Source: Hyphococcus sp.
GTDB lineage: Bacteria; Pseudomonadota; Alphaproteobacteria; Caulobacterales; Parvularculaceae
Length of the DNA stretch: 64,000 nt
Assembly (NCBI GenBank): GCA_028289605.1
Contig: JANQON010000009.1
Coordinates: 186,001 to 250,000, forward strand
Direction of reading: 5' to 3'
Positions 18,537 to 28,789 of this stretch are shown in pieces. Position 1 is the first letter of the stretch; every line of letters starts with the position of its first letter. A program made the position numbers and the translations under genes. Under the pieces are notes generated by a model. The model saw nothing but the letters and a program-made list of their open reading frames with translations, had not been told where the DNA came from and did no database searches.

Positions 18537-19994
18537 ATGAGCATATCTTCAGCATTATCGAACGCAACGTCCGGCCTTTCCGTCGCCTCGCGGCGCGCGG
18601 ACGTTGTGTCGAACAACATTGCGAATGCGCTCACGCCCGGCTTCGCCAAACGTAATGTGCATGTCAGCGCGAAAGTGCTGGCGGGCAACGGGGCCGGCGT
18701 TCAGTTCGACGGCGTCACGCGCGCCGTCGACCAGGCGCTGACGGGCGACCGACGCCTCGCGGAAAGCGCGTCAAGCCGCGACCAGATCGTCGCATCCTCC
18801 TACGCTTCCTTTAACAGCGCGCTTGGCGAACCGGATGATTCCTTCAGTCTCTTCGCCCAGTATCAGAATCTTGAATCCTCCTTGCGGTCGCTGTCGCAGA
18901 CGCCGGAGTCGCAGTCCCTGCAGGCGCAAACGCTGGACGCCGCCAAGGCGCTGACAAACAAGTTTCATGATCTCTCCACCCAGGCTCAGTCCGCGCGTTT
19001 GAACGCAGACGGACAAATCGCTCAGGAAGTCTCGGTCATCAACAACACGTTGAAAGAAATCGAGAAGCTGAACACGGCAATCAGCGCCGCCAGCGCCGGC
19101 GGTCGCGACGCAACAGCGCTCGAAGACCAGCGCAAGGTGCTCATCGACCAGATCTCGCAGAGCATTCCCGTTCGCGAAGTGCAGCGTGATCGCGGCAAAC
19201 TCGATCTCATCACGGACGAAGGCGTTTTCTTGATCGCAGGAACAGCGCGGGAAATCTCCTTTACTCCCGCTAATACGATCAGCGCCAATGAGACGCTTGC
19301 CGGCGGCGATCTTTCCGGCCTGTCGGTTGACGGCGCGGATATAACGCCCGGCGTCGGCGGAAGCTTTTCACTTAAACAAGGGAATCTCGCCGGCCTGTTC
19401 GCCGTTCGCGATCAGGTCGCGCCCGATTTTCAAGCCAAACTGGACGGTCTCGCCCGCGACATGATCGAGCGTTTCGAGGGCATCGATCCGACGCTTGCGG
19501 CAGGCGCGCCCGGCCTTTTCACGGACGCCGGCGCCGCATTCGATCCAACCGCCGAGACGGGCGTTGCGGCGCGCATCGCCGTCAACGCCGCTGTCGATCC
19601 CGATCAGGGCGGCGCCGTCTGGCGCCTTCGCGACGGACTGGGCGCAGCGACGCAGGGACCCGCCGGCGCCGCCGGCATTATCGCGTCTTCTCTTGACGCC
19701 TTAACGGCGTTGAAGGCGCCGCCGGCAGGAACTGGACAAAGCGGGTTCTTATCCGCTGCGAATGTCGCCGCCAACGTCACGTCGTCCATCGGCCAGGCGC
19801 GCATCACAGCGGAAACGCAGCTTGCCGCGTCCAGCGCCCGGACACAGTCCCTGATCGATGCGGAGCAGAACGCCACCGCCGTCGATTCCGATCAGGAATT
19901 GCAGAAGCTGTTGCTGATTGAACAGGCTTTCGCCGCCAACGCCCGCGTCATCCAAACCGCCGATGAGATGATGCGCAGACTAATAGAGCTGTAG
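18537..19994 (+). CDS. flgK: Flagellar hook-associated protein FlgK
   Basis: SALSNATSGLSVASRRADVVSNNIANALTPGFAKR ... ELQKLLLIEQAFAANARVIQTADEMMRRLIEL. Confidence 0.92.
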   Translation: MSISSALSNATSGLSVASRRADVVSNNIANALTPGFAKRNVHVSAKVLAGNGAGVQFDGVTRAVDQALTGDRRLAESASSRDQIVASSYASFNSALGEPDDSFSLFAQYQNLESSLRSLSQTPESQSLQAQTLDAAKALTNKFHDLSTQAQSARLNADGQIAQEVSVINNTLKEIEKLNTAISAASAGGRDATALEDQRKVLIDQISQSIPVREVQRDRGKLDLITDEGVFLIAGTAREISFTPANTISANETLAGGDLSGLSVDGADITPGVGGSFSLKQGNLAGLFAVRDQVAPDFQAKLDGLARDMIERFEGIDPTLAAGAPGLFTDAGAAFDPTAETGVAARIAVNAAVDPDQGGAVWRLRDGLGAATQGPAGAAGIIASSLDALTALKAPPAGTGQSGFLSAANVAANVTSSIGQARITAETQLAASSARTQSLIDAEQNATAVDSDQELQKLLLIEQAFAANARVIQTADEMMRRLIEL

Positions 19995-20993
19995 ATGCCG
20001 AGTACCACCGCCCCTGACCTCGTATCGTTTTCCCGCCTGTCGCGCGCTATCACTGACATCAAGGGCCGCGCCGACACGGCGCGCATCGAGTCCGTCACCG
20101 GACGCGTGGAAGACGTAACCGCGGAAAACAACGGCGATGTGGGCGGCGCGCATTTGCTGAAGAAGGCTGTTGACGACGTCAACGCCTATCAGGGCTTGCT
20201 CAAGCTCGCCCAGAACCGCGCCACCCGAACCCAAACGGCATTGGACGCTTTGGGCGAAGAAGCTGTTCGTATCGGCACGGAAACCCTGTCGGCGACGGGA
20301 CGCGGAGACGACGGCGTCCTCAACTCGCTTGCGACGGACGCCCAGGCGGCGATATTCAACGTCTTCAGCGTTCTGAACGTAACGGAAGGAGGGCGCGCCC
20401 TCTTCAGCGGCGACGCATCCGATCGGCCGCCGCTCGGCGATCCGGCGCAGTTGCTTGCCGATGTCGAAGCCATATTCGCCGGCGCAACCGATGCGGCGGA
20501 TGCGCAAGCCCAGCTCGACATCTATTTCAATGATCCCACAGGCGGTTTCGCCACGACCATCTATCAGGGCGGCGTCAACAAGGCGGCGCCGGTGGAAATC
20601 GCCCCCGGCGTGCGCATCGACGTCTCCGCCACCGCAGCCGACCAGCCCATCAAAGACCTCATCAGGGGCCTGGCGACGGTCGCGGCCCAAAATGCGGCGA
20701 CGTTCGCAGATACGACGACGCTTATCGAGAGCGGCGCCACAACGGCGCTCGCCGCCGACGTCGCCGTGACGGATCTGCGCGGCGAGATTGGCGTCGGCGA
20801 AGCCAGAATTGGCGCAGCGATTTCACGCTATGAAGCAGAGGAAACCGTGTTGACGACCCTGTTCAACGAGAAAACGGCGCGCGATCAGTATGAAGCCGCC
20901 TCAGAGCTCCAGCTCCTGGAGAACCAGCTTGAGGCGTCCTACCTCCTCACAGCGCGCCTCGCCCGGCTGACCATCGCTGATTACATAAGGTAG
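19995..20993 (+). CDS. flgL: Flagellin/hook-associated protein FlgL-like
   Basis: Position after flgK; flagellin-like C-terminus EAASELQLLENQLEASYLLTARLARLTIADYIR. Confidence 0.85.
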   Translation: MPSTTAPDLVSFSRLSRAITDIKGRADTARIESVTGRVEDVTAENNGDVGGAHLLKKAVDDVNAYQGLLKLAQNRATRTQTALDALGEEAVRIGTETLSATGRGDDGVLNSLATDAQAAIFNVFSVLNVTEGGRALFSGDASDRPPLGDPAQLLADVEAIFAGATDAADAQAQLDIYFNDPTGGFATTIYQGGVNKAAPVEIAPGVRIDVSATAADQPIKDLIRGLATVAAQNAATFADTTTLIESGATTALAADVAVTDLRGEIGVGEARIGAAISRYEAEETVLTTLFNEKTARDQYEAASELQLLENQLEASYLLTARLARLTIADYIR

Positions 20994-20999
20994 TCCGGC

Positions 21000-22106
21000 A
21001 TGCGCATTATCTTTTTCACACTCTCAATCATTTCATCACTGTTCTTGAGCAGCACAGCGCAGGCGGGCGTAAAGTTGAAAGATCTTGTCGAGGTCGAGGG
21101 CGTGCGCGGCAACGACCTGGTCGGTTACGGACTGGTTGTCGGACTAAACGGAACGGGCGACGGCTTGCGCAACATCCCTTATACTGAAGAAGCGCTGTCG
21201 AGCCTGTTGGAACGTCTCGGCGTCAATGTGCAGGGCGAGGAGTTTCGTCCCAAAAACGTCGCTGCGGTGCTGGTAACCGCCACGTTGCCGCCATTCGCCC
21301 GCGCCGGTTCACGAATTGACGTCACGGTCTCCGCGATCGGCGACGCAGGGGACCTCAACGGCGGCATGTTGATCATGACGCCGCTCAATGCAGCCGACGG
21401 CATGATTTACGCTGTGGCCCAGGGGCCGGTGCTCGTCAGCGGATTTTCGGCCGAAGGCGCCGCCGCGTCGGCGACGGAAGGCGTATCGACAGCCGGAACG
21501 ATCCCAAACGGGGCTCGCATTGAGCGCGAACTCGCCTTCGACTTTACCGAGATGACAAAACTGCGCCTCGCCCTGCGTGCGCCTGATTTCACGACCGCCG
21601 CCAGAATTGAAACGGCGATCAACGCGCAGTTTCAGACGCCCATCGCACTGATGCTCGATTCGGCGTCCGTTGACGTTGCGATCGATCAACGCTTTCGCTC
21701 GCCGGCGCACATGATGAGCGAGATTGAAAATGTCGAGATCAATCCTGCGCAAAAGGCGCGCATTGTCGTCGACCAGCGCTCCGGCACGATTGTGCTTGGA
21801 TCGGAAGTGCGAATCTCCAGCGTTGCGGTCGCGCAGGGCAACCTCTCGATCCGCATACGGGAAATACCGGTCGTATCGCAGCCAAATCCCTTTTCGCGCA
21901 ACGGCGATACGATTGTGGTGCCCCGGACCGACATCAATATCGACGACGCCGCCGATCAAAAGGTGGCCGTCATCGAAGAGAATATGACGCTGGCGGACCT
22001 TGTTGACGGACTGAACGCGCTGGGCGTCAGCCCCAGGGAAATGATCGACATCCTGAAATCGATCAAGGCCGCCGGCGCCCTGCACGCAGAGCTGGTTATT
22101 CAGTAG
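21000..22106 (+). CDS. flgI: Flagellar P-ring protein FlgI
   Basis: VKLKDLVEVEGVRGNDLVGYGLVVGLNGTGDG ... ARIVVDQRSGTIVLGSEVRIS ... LADLVDGLNALGVSPREMIDILKSIKAAGALHAELVIQ. Confidence 0.97.
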   Translation: MRIIFFTLSIISSLFLSSTAQAGVKLKDLVEVEGVRGNDLVGYGLVVGLNGTGDGLRNIPYTEEALSSLLERLGVNVQGEEFRPKNVAAVLVTATLPPFARAGSRIDVTVSAIGDAGDLNGGMLIMTPLNAADGMIYAVAQGPVLVSGFSAEGAAASATEGVSTAGTIPNGARIERELAFDFTEMTKLRLALRAPDFTTAARIETAINAQFQTPIALMLDSASVDVAIDQRFRSPAHMMSEIENVEINPAQKARIVVDQRSGTIVLGSEVRISSVAVAQGNLSIRIREIPVVSQPNPFSRNGDTIVVPRTDINIDDAADQKVAVIEENMTLADLVDGLNALGVSPREMIDILKSIKAAGALHAELVIQ

Positions 22107-22217
22107 CGGGTACGGCGGCGGGTCGGCGCCTTGTAGACCCGGCCCCGACCGAGACGCATTCAATCAACAATCGGCGCGCCTTTGCGTGGATCGAGATGAG
22201 CGTGAGGAAAGGCTGTC

Positions 22218-22290
22218 ATCATCGGACTTGTTCCGATGATCTCTAGCGAATGTGCGTGTCGCCTGAGGTCCTCGGAACAAGTCCGAGGAC
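22218..22290. repeat. Pair of REP-like hairpins in inverted relation (BIME-like)
   Basis: ATCATCGGA-cttgt-TCCGATGAT (22218-22240) and GTCCTCGGA-acaag-TCCGAGGAC (22268-22290); the cores TCGGACTTGTTCCGA and TCGGAACAAGTCCGA are reverse complements. Confidence 0.8.
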
Positions 22291-22329
22291 GACATTGGTG
22301 GTTTTTACGTGCTCATCGCCATCCTCGAC

Positions 22330-22365
22330 TCCGCTCACCCTGGCGAAAGCCGGGGCCTCATGAAA
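22330..22365. repeat. Dispersed 36-bp repeat, copy A
   Basis: tccgctcaccctggcgaaagccggggcctcatgaaa; 35/36 identical to 61119-61154. Confidence 0.85.
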
Positions 22366-22505
22366 TCAGGTCCGGAGCATGCCTTCGGCGTCTCCGGCCC
22401 GACGGCGACGGAGTCAGTTGATAGTCAGCGCGCCCTTACGCGCGAGCCGGAGCAAGCGAATGAAAGTGAACAGCGATTTCAAAAAAAATCGAACCAGGCA
22501 AGTGT

Positions 22506-23612
22506 CTAAGCCGTCTCTTCTTCCTCGTCCTCTTCCGACGCGATTTCGATAAGCGTAATCTCGCCGGTGGACGCAAGCTTGCGGATGACGGTCATGAACG
22601 CCGCCTGCGCCGCTTCGGCGTCCTTGACGGGAACATTGGTCAGTTCTTCCATCTGCTCTTCATACTGCGCCGCCATGCGTTGCGAAATGTTCTTGAAGAT
22701 AAACTCAACCGAAGACGGCGCGTTCTGTCGACCGAACTTCATCGCCTGCAGGAAGTCCTGAACCTCAACTTCCTTGATCGCCATCGTGATGGCGTTGGGC
22801 GGCACGCGCGCAGCGATGTCCTGAAACGTCAGCATCGATTTTCGGACGTCCCGCATAATGTCAGGTGCGGATGTCTCAATGAGCCCCAACAGCTCTGCGC
22901 GCTTTTCAGACATGATATTGTTCATCATTGCGCCGATCATCTCGCCGGGGTTCCGCGTCTTTGAGGACGTGCGCATGGGCGCCAGGAATTCTTGTTCGAT
23001 TGTTTCAGTGAGAACGTCCAGCGCTTCACGATTGATCTGCAGCGGTTTGGACAGACGCAAGATCACCTCGCCGGCGATTTTTGAATCAAGCAGGTTCAAC
23101 AGGTTGGACGCTTTCTCCGTGTTGACTTTGGACAAGACGACGGCGATGGCTTGCGGGCGCTGTTTCGACAGATACTCGGCTAGCTGATCATCGCTGATGC
23201 GCTCAAGCTTCACCCAGATGCTGTCGCCGCCGGGCACGTTCACGTCGTCCATCAGACGAACAATTTCGTCCGCCGTCTTGAATTGGCCCAGCAACTCGCG
23301 GGTTTCTTCAAATCCGCCTTTGATCTCGTTCTCATCGTGGGTGAGTTCGCCCACAAACTCTTCGACGACGGCCTTCAGCGAGGCGCGCGGCACCGTCTCC
23401 AGATGCGCGAAGGCGCGCGTGAAGGCCCTTAAATGCTTGTCGCCGATCCGTTCAATGATCGGCCCCGCCGCTTCCGGACCGAGCGCGGCGATCACCAGCG
23501 CCGCTTTTTGCGGCGCGGTGAGCTTCAAAGGTCCGCCGGCTGCGCCGGCCGGAACAATCTGTCCGCCTGTGGGCGCCGCCGCCGGTAATCGATTTAAGGC
23601 GTCTGCAGCCAT
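22506..23612 (-). CDS. fliG: Flagellar motor switch protein FliG
   Basis: LTAPQKAALVIAALGPEAAGPIIERI ... RPQAIAVVLSKVNTEKASNLLNLL ... FIFKNISQRMAAQYEEQMEEL; alternative start 23627 overlapping fliP. Confidence 0.95.
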   Translation of the reverse strand: MAADALNRLPAAAPTGGQIVPAGAAGGPLKLTAPQKAALVIAALGPEAAGPIIERIGDKHLRAFTRAFAHLETVPRASLKAVVEEFVGELTHDENEIKGGFEETRELLGQFKTADEIVRLMDDVNVPGGDSIWVKLERISDDQLAEYLSKQRPQAIAVVLSKVNTEKASNLLNLLDSKIAGEVILRLSKPLQINREALDVLTETIEQEFLAPMRTSSKTRNPGEMIGAMMNNIMSEKRAELLGLIETSAPDIMRDVRKSMLTFQDIAARVPPNAITMAIKEVEVQDFLQAMKFGRQNAPSSVEFIFKNISQRMAAQYEEQMEELTNVPVKDAEAAQAAFMTVIRKLASTGEITLIEIASEEDEEEETA

Positions 23613-23616
23613 CGCT

Positions 23617-24357
23617 CTACGTCCCATATCCTTTAACAACCGCGCCGGCGATCTCGACCCAACCATTGGCGAGAACGAAGAACGCAAGCTTAAACGGCAG
23701 CGCCACCAACGCCGGCGGCACCATCATCATGCCCATCGCCATCAATACCGAGGCGACAATCAAATCAATCACGAGAAACGGCAGGAAGATGACAAAGCCG
23801 ATCTGAAAAGCGTGCTGAATTTCCGACAGCATGAACGCCGGCACGAGGATCGATAAAGGGATCTCGTCGCCGTCGACAGGCCGCGCCGTCGCTTCGCTGA
23901 GCCGCTCGATCGCGATGGGGGACACGCGCCCCTCCATGAAAATGCGAAAAGGATCAACTGTCCGTTCAAACGCCTGCCCCTCGGTTATGTTTCCGTCCAG
24001 CAAGGGCTGAATGCCGTTTCCCCATGCTTCGACAAAGACAGGCTCCATCACGAAATAGGTAAGAAACAGCGCAAGGCTCATGATCAACATATTGGGGGGA
24101 GACTGCTGCAAACCGATCGCCTGGCGCAGAATTGAGAACACGATGATCATGAACGGCAGGCATGTGACCATCATCGCAATGCCGGGCGCGAGGCTGAGCA
24201 CCGTCACCAGCATAAACAGCTGTATAACACGCGCACTCAGGGCGCCGTCCGCAAACACGTCCGCCGTTTCGGCCTGCGCCGCCGCGGGCCCGGCCGTCAA
24301 CGCCAACAGAACGCCGAGAAAGCAAACAATCGCGAATTTCATCGCCGGTCTCGTCAT
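23617..24357 (-). CDS. fliP: Flagellar biosynthesis protein FliP
   Basis: LAPGIAMMVTCLPFMIIVFSILRQAIGLQQSPPNMLIMSLALFLTYFVMEPV ... GFVIFLPFLVIDLIVASVLMAMGMMMVPP. Confidence 0.97.
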   Translation of the reverse strand: MTRPAMKFAIVCFLGVLLALTAGPAAAQAETADVFADGALSARVIQLFMLVTVLSLAPGIAMMVTCLPFMIIVFSILRQAIGLQQSPPNMLIMSLALFLTYFVMEPVFVEAWGNGIQPLLDGNITEGQAFERTVDPFRIFMEGRVSPIAIERLSEATARPVDGDEIPLSILVPAFMLSEIQHAFQIGFVIFLPFLVIDLIVASVLMAMGMMMVPPALVALPFKLAFFVLANGWVEIAGAVVKGYGT

Positions 24358-24752
24358 TTAGCGAGGGAGGTGATGTTGATGACTTCCGTAAGTCGAATGC
24401 CGAGTTGGCCTTCAGAGTCGGGAATCTGCGTCAACTCGCCTTTGGCGATGACGCGATCCTTGACCAGCAATTCGACTGGGTCTTCAAGGCGTGAATCCAA
24501 TGGCAGCAGATGGTTGCGGCCCATGGTCAGCAAATCGCCGATCAACGGGCGCGCCTTGCCGACGGAAACCACGACTTCGATCGGAACCTCAAAGATCGCG
24601 CGTTTCAGGCCATTGCTTGTAGACGCCTCCCGACGTTCAAGGATCGGCGCTTCAGCTTGCTCTTGCTGTTGTTCGTCTTCGTCGTCAGCCCCCAGAATAA
24701 TGTCTTCCGCTTTTTCCGGCGAGTCCTGATTTTTATCGTTCTCGTCAGTCAT
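24354..24752 (-). CDS. fliN: Flagellar motor switch protein FliN
   Basis: AIFEVPIEVVVSVGKARPLIGDLLTMGRNHLLPLDSRLEDPVELLVKDRVIAKGELTQ...IRLTEVI. Confidence 0.92.
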   Translation of the reverse strand: MTDENDKNQDSPEKAEDIILGADDEDEQQQEQAEAPILERREASTSNGLKRAIFEVPIEVVVSVGKARPLIGDLLTMGRNHLLPLDSRLEDPVELLVKDRVIAKGELTQIPDSEGQLGIRLTEVINITSLAK

Positions 24753-25329
24753 GTTGCACCCCGTTCTTCATTTCACTAATCGTTTTTTCGAGCGACGCCA
24801 GAAAGTGTGCGACCGCCTGTTCGGTATCAAATGAAAGGCCGCCGTTTTGCCATTCGACCGCCATTTGCAGGCCGACCAGAGCAGCGTCCGGTTCAATGGT
24901 GATGCGCTCCTCAAGCCCGACCTCCGCCAGAACTTTCCGAACGAACGCGTCTTTGCCCTCCGCTGTCTTCAGGACTAGCGACGCGTTGTCTTTTTTGGCG
25001 ACCATCTCGGCCAGCGCGGGCGCGGCTTCATGCGCAAAACCCTTTTCTGCAAGACTTGGCAAAACCGCCGCCGCCGCCGAGGCCAGCGCTTCGCCCAGTG
25101 CGGCTGCGGCTTCGCGATCGAAGTCTTCCAGCTTGCGCGCTAAGACGGAGGCGACCTCTTGCAGCTGCCCGTTTTGCTCTGTGGCCCGGGAAAGAGCGGC
25201 CGCCTCTCCCGCGGCGTATCCCTCAGCATAGGCGGCCGCCTGTTGCTGTTGTGCGCGAACGCCGTCGGGATCGTTCACTCCGCCGGCGCCGTCGTCGAAG
25301 CGCTCGAGGATAAGCAGATTGGCGGTCAT
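24745..25329 (-). CDS. fliH: FliH-like flagellar assembly protein
   Basis: Ala/Glu-rich helical region then VEWQNGGLSFDTEQAVAHFLASLEKTI; position between fliF and fliN. Confidence 0.7.
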   Translation of the reverse strand: MTANLLILERFDDGAGGVNDPDGVRAQQQQAAAYAEGYAAGEAAALSRATEQNGQLQEVASVLARKLEDFDREAAAALGEALASAAAAVLPSLAEKGFAHEAAPALAEMVAKKDNASLVLKTAEGKDAFVRKVLAEVGLEERITIEPDAALVGLQMAVEWQNGGLSFDTEQAVAHFLASLEKTISEMKNGVQHD

Positions 25330-26855
25330 CTCGCCGTCTCCGGTTCTTCGAGCCAGGACTGAATCAAGCCGGCGGTTTCATCGGTTTTATCGGTGGCGAG
25401 GCTTTTCAGCGCGTCAAGCGCATCAGGCGGCGCCGGCGCGGGAGACGGTTCGGCCGCCGCTAGCTGCTCCACTGCCAGCTGCGGTTCGGCGGCAGGCTCA
25501 ACCGTCAATAACGGTTTGACGACAAACAGGCCGAGCACAAGCGTGACAATGGAAAGCACAATGATCTGAACAAGCGTCATCAGATGGCGTTCGGAAAACT
25601 GCGACAGCATATCACGCTCTGCGGTCACGCCGGTGTTTTCAATCGGCTTGAACGGCAGACTGCGGATCGTCAGCGTGTCGCCCCGTTGCTCATTGATACC
25701 GGCCGCCATCGCGACCAGGTCGCGAAGGGCCGTCAGCTCTTCTTCCGGCCGCGGCGCAGTGGTGATGTTTCCTTCGTCGTCTTGTTCTTCTAATTCGTTC
25801 ACAAGCACCGCAACGCTCAGCCGTTTAATAGAGCCGGGCATTTTTTCTCTTTCCCGGCGCACTTCGGAAAGATCGTAGCTCAGCGTTTCATCCGTTTGCG
25901 TTCTTTCTGTGCTGGACTGCGAGCCGGCGCCGTTGGTGTCCCCTTCCGGCAAATTGCTCGCGACGGTGACGGCGCCGTTTTGCGCCCCGCTCGACCGTTC
26001 CGTGACCTCCGTCGTCTCCCGGCCTGAGACGACGCGGCCCGCCGGGTCAATCACGCGCTCGGTTATCGCTTCGCGTTCGACGTCAACTTCCAGCGCCACC
26101 TGAACGCGTGCGTTCCCCGGCCCGACTCGCGCCTCGAGCAGGTCGAGAATGTCCATTTCTATTCTTTGTTCGCGCTCTGTCGCATCGGACTGATTGAGCG
26201 CGCCGCGACCCATTTTTCCAGGGCTCAGAATGACGCCGCGATCGGAATCGAGGACCGCCACCTGATCAGCTGTCAATCCGGGCACCGATGATGACAAAAG
26301 ATAGCGTACTGCATTGGCCTGCGCCGTGTTCAACTCTCCGCGCGCCATGGTGATCGTCACAACTGCTTTCGGTTGCGGCCGATTGCGGGAGAAAGCGCCG
26401 CTGCGTTCCTGCGCGATATGCACGCGTGCGGACTTCACGCCAGGCGTCGACAAAATCGTGCGCGCAAGCTCGCCTTCCATAGCGCGCCAATAGGTGACGT
26501 CGAACATGTCCGACGTCGTCGAAAAGCCGTTCAGACCCTCAAACAATTCATATCCGGCCTGTCCCTGTTGCGGCAGGCCTTCACGGGCCAGTTTCATGCG
26601 CACACTGTCGCGCCGGTTGACCGGCACATAGATCGACCCCCCGCGCACATCTGTGGGAACATCCATGCGCTCCAGCGCGTCGATCACTTCCCCGGCGGCG
26701 CTGGCGTCTAGCCCGCTGTAAAGAAGCGACATACTCGGCGTCGAGGCAGTGCGCGCCAACATCGAAAATGCGAAAATCGTCGCGCCAAGCACGCCGGCGA
26801 GCACAAGCTGTTTTGAGGCCGGCAGGCTCGTCCAAACTTTTACAATTCCAAGCAT
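25326..26855 (-). CDS. fliF: Flagellar MS-ring protein FliF
   Basis: SLLYSGLDASAAGEVIDALERMDVPTDVRGGSIYVPVNRRDSVRMKLAREGLPQ ... two TM segments ... EPAAEPQLAVEQ tail. Confidence 0.95.
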   Translation of the reverse strand: MLGIVKVWTSLPASKQLVLAGVLGATIFAFSMLARTASTPSMSLLYSGLDASAAGEVIDALERMDVPTDVRGGSIYVPVNRRDSVRMKLAREGLPQQGQAGYELFEGLNGFSTTSDMFDVTYWRAMEGELARTILSTPGVKSARVHIAQERSGAFSRNRPQPKAVVTITMARGELNTAQANAVRYLLSSSVPGLTADQVAVLDSDRGVILSPGKMGRGALNQSDATEREQRIEMDILDLLEARVGPGNARVQVALEVDVEREAITERVIDPAGRVVSGRETTEVTERSSGAQNGAVTVASNLPEGDTNGAGSQSSTERTQTDETLSYDLSEVRREREKMPGSIKRLSVAVLVNELEEQDDEGNITTAPRPEEELTALRDLVAMAAGINEQRGDTLTIRSLPFKPIENTGVTAERDMLSQFSERHLMTLVQIIVLSIVTLVLGLFVVKPLLTVEPAAEPQLAVEQLAAAEPSPAPAPPDALDALKSLATDKTDETAGLIQSWLEEPETAR

Positions 26856-26991
26856 TTCTCACAAACCATTAACGGGAACATCAATGCGACGCTCTCAATA
26901 CGTGCATTCGCGTTTACCATTTGATCATTAAGAGGAGGTTACAAAGCACCAAATCGGAACAGTCGCATTCAGCGAAAGACAGACGTCGACA

Positions 26992-27498
26992 ATGGCTGAC
27001 CAAGATAAGAAAGAAGACGCCGAGGAAGCGCCGCCGAAACCGTCGGCGGCGAAAATGCTTATTTCATCGGCGCTTTCGGCAATTGTGCTGGGCGGCGTCG
27101 CCGCCGGTGTTGCCTTTGTGATTCCGGGCAGCGACAAAAAATGCGCAGTTGAGACCGTCGCTGCGGACGCGCCCAAGGAAAAAGAAAAGAACTACGAAGA
27201 TGTCGCATTCGTTAATCTGGAGCCCCTCGTCATCTCCCTGGGGCCGAATGCAAATTCACAATATCTTAAGATTTCGATCACGCTGGAAACGTCGCAATCC
27301 CAATTAAAGACGATTGAACATCTGCGACCGAAGTTTCGAGACGTCTTAAACGTGTATCTACGCGCCGTTGACGAAAGCGATCTGACAGAACCTGCGGCGA
27401 TGACCCGGCTGCGGGCCCAGATGCTCCGGCGCATGCAACTCATCGCACCGGCCGGCGCGATTGATAACGTCCTCATCACCGATTTTGTTCTCAATTAG
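26992..27498 (+). CDS. fliL: Flagellar basal body-associated protein FliL
   Basis: N-terminal TM; VNLEPLVISLGPNANSQYLKISITLE ... LRPKFRDVLNVYLRAVDESDL ... IDNVLITDFVLN. Confidence 0.88.
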   Translation: MADQDKKEDAEEAPPKPSAAKMLISSALSAIVLGGVAAGVAFVIPGSDKKCAVETVAADAPKEKEKNYEDVAFVNLEPLVISLGPNANSQYLKISITLETSQSQLKTIEHLRPKFRDVLNVYLRAVDESDLTEPAAMTRLRAQMLRRMQLIAPAGAIDNVLITDFVLN

Positions 27499-27509
27499 GA
27501 GCGCGGAAC

Positions 27510-28064
27510 ATGGCCCTCATCATTGATTTCCTTCTGCTCGCAGCTTCCGGCGCCGCCTGCTTTTATTGCTGGATCTTGAGTGCGCGCATTAAATCGCTCA
27601 CCAGCAGCGAAAACGGCATTCAATCCGGAATCGCCGCGCTCTCGCAGTCTGCTGAAGATATCCAGTCCGCAATGTCCACCGCCAAAGACGACGCCACGCA
27701 GAAATCAGAGACGCTCGAAGCACTGATCGGTGAAGCGGACAAGAAAATTCCGGAGATTCGCGATCTTCTCGAGCAAATCAACGAGCTAACGCAACGCTCC
27801 GTAAGCGAAGTGGAAACTGCTACCACCAATCTTGTCGGCACGCTTGCGCCGCATATTGAGGAAGCACGGACAGTTTCGCACGAACTGCTCGACTCCCTTG
27901 AAACCGCCTCGGAAAACAACGACCGGGCGTCGGGCCCCGCAACACGGGCCCGACGGTCTGAAGACGCACCGAATTCAAGTGACAACGAAGAAGAGAGTTT
28001 TGAAATCGAACTCTCAGCCGTTGTCGACGAAGACTCGCATCTCAAAGAGGGAGAAGCGGCGTGA
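27510..28064 (+). CDS. Small N-terminal TM protein of the flagellar operon (DUF6468-like)
   Basis: N-terminal TM followed by coiled-coil region; between fliL and motE-like. Confidence 0.6.
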   Translation: MALIIDFLLLAASGAACFYCWILSARIKSLTSSENGIQSGIAALSQSAEDIQSAMSTAKDDATQKSETLEALIGEADKKIPEIRDLLEQINELTQRSVSEVETATTNLVGTLAPHIEEARTVSHELLDSLETASENNDRASGPATRARRSEDAPNSSDNEEESFEIELSAVVDEDSHLKEGEAA

Positions 28065-28705
28065 AGCCGACGCCTTTGACAATCATCGCGGTCATTTTCG
28101 CCTGCTCTTTTGCAGGCCGAATGATCACCGTCGCCGATGCATCGCTCAACACCCTGAAGGATCCGCTGAAACCCGACAATACGGCCGCGGAAAACGCAAC
28201 GCCTGCAGCCCCACTGCAAAAAATGGCCGCAGCGGCGACCGCGGACAAGGCCTCGCCGAAAACAGCGCAACGGGCTTTGCCCTCGGCGACAAACCCGGCG
28301 GAGAAAAACAAGCTGATTGCATCCATAAAAGAACGATCCCACGCGCTCGACGCCAAAGAGACCGCGCTGGAAGACCGCATTCGCTTCCTTGAGACCATTG
28401 AAAAACGCGTGGATCAGAAGCTGCTGCAACTCAAAAAGGAAAACGACGCGCTTTCCGAGCTTGTCGCTTTTGCGGACGAAGCCTCAAAGAACGATATCAA
28501 TTTGCTGTCGAAAATGTATGAGCAGATGAAGCCGCAGAAAGCCGGCGAAATATTTAATAAGATGGATCCCGCTTTCGCCGCTGGCTTCCTGACGGAAATG
28601 AACAGCGAAAATGCTGCTTTGATCTTAATGAATATGAACACTGACAAAGCATATGAAGCCAGCATGATCATCGCGAGTCGCAACGCCGCTGTTCATCAGC
28701 AGTGA
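28061..28705 (+). CDS. MotE-like protein (MgtE N-domain-like C-terminus)
   Basis: LSKMYEQMKPQKAGEIFNKMDPAFAAGFLTEMNSENAALILMNMNTDKAYEASMIIASRNA. Confidence 0.8.
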   Translation: MKPTPLTIIAVIFACSFAGRMITVADASLNTLKDPLKPDNTAAENATPAAPLQKMAAAATADKASPKTAQRALPSATNPAEKNKLIASIKERSHALDAKETALEDRIRFLETIEKRVDQKLLQLKKENDALSELVAFADEASKNDINLLSKMYEQMKPQKAGEIFNKMDPAFAAGFLTEMNSENAALILMNMNTDKAYEASMIIASRNAAVHQQ

Positions 28706-28746
28706 TTTTCTAAGCATTTTACTGCCTGTTAATGATGAATCTTTAC

Positions 28747-28754
28747 ACACCAAT
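28747..28754 (+). promoter_or_regulatory. ACACCAAT motif copy upstream of motA
   Basis: Exact ACACCAAT, 36 nt before the motA ATG (28790). Confidence 0.5.
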
Positions 28755-28789
28755 TGCGCGTATTCGCGCAAAAAAACGGGTGTGTATCA

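Noticed and set aside
26944-26952. GCACCAAAT in the fliF/fliL divergent gap as a variant of ACACCAAT
   Set aside because: Two differences from the motif including an inserted A; too weak to count without a model.
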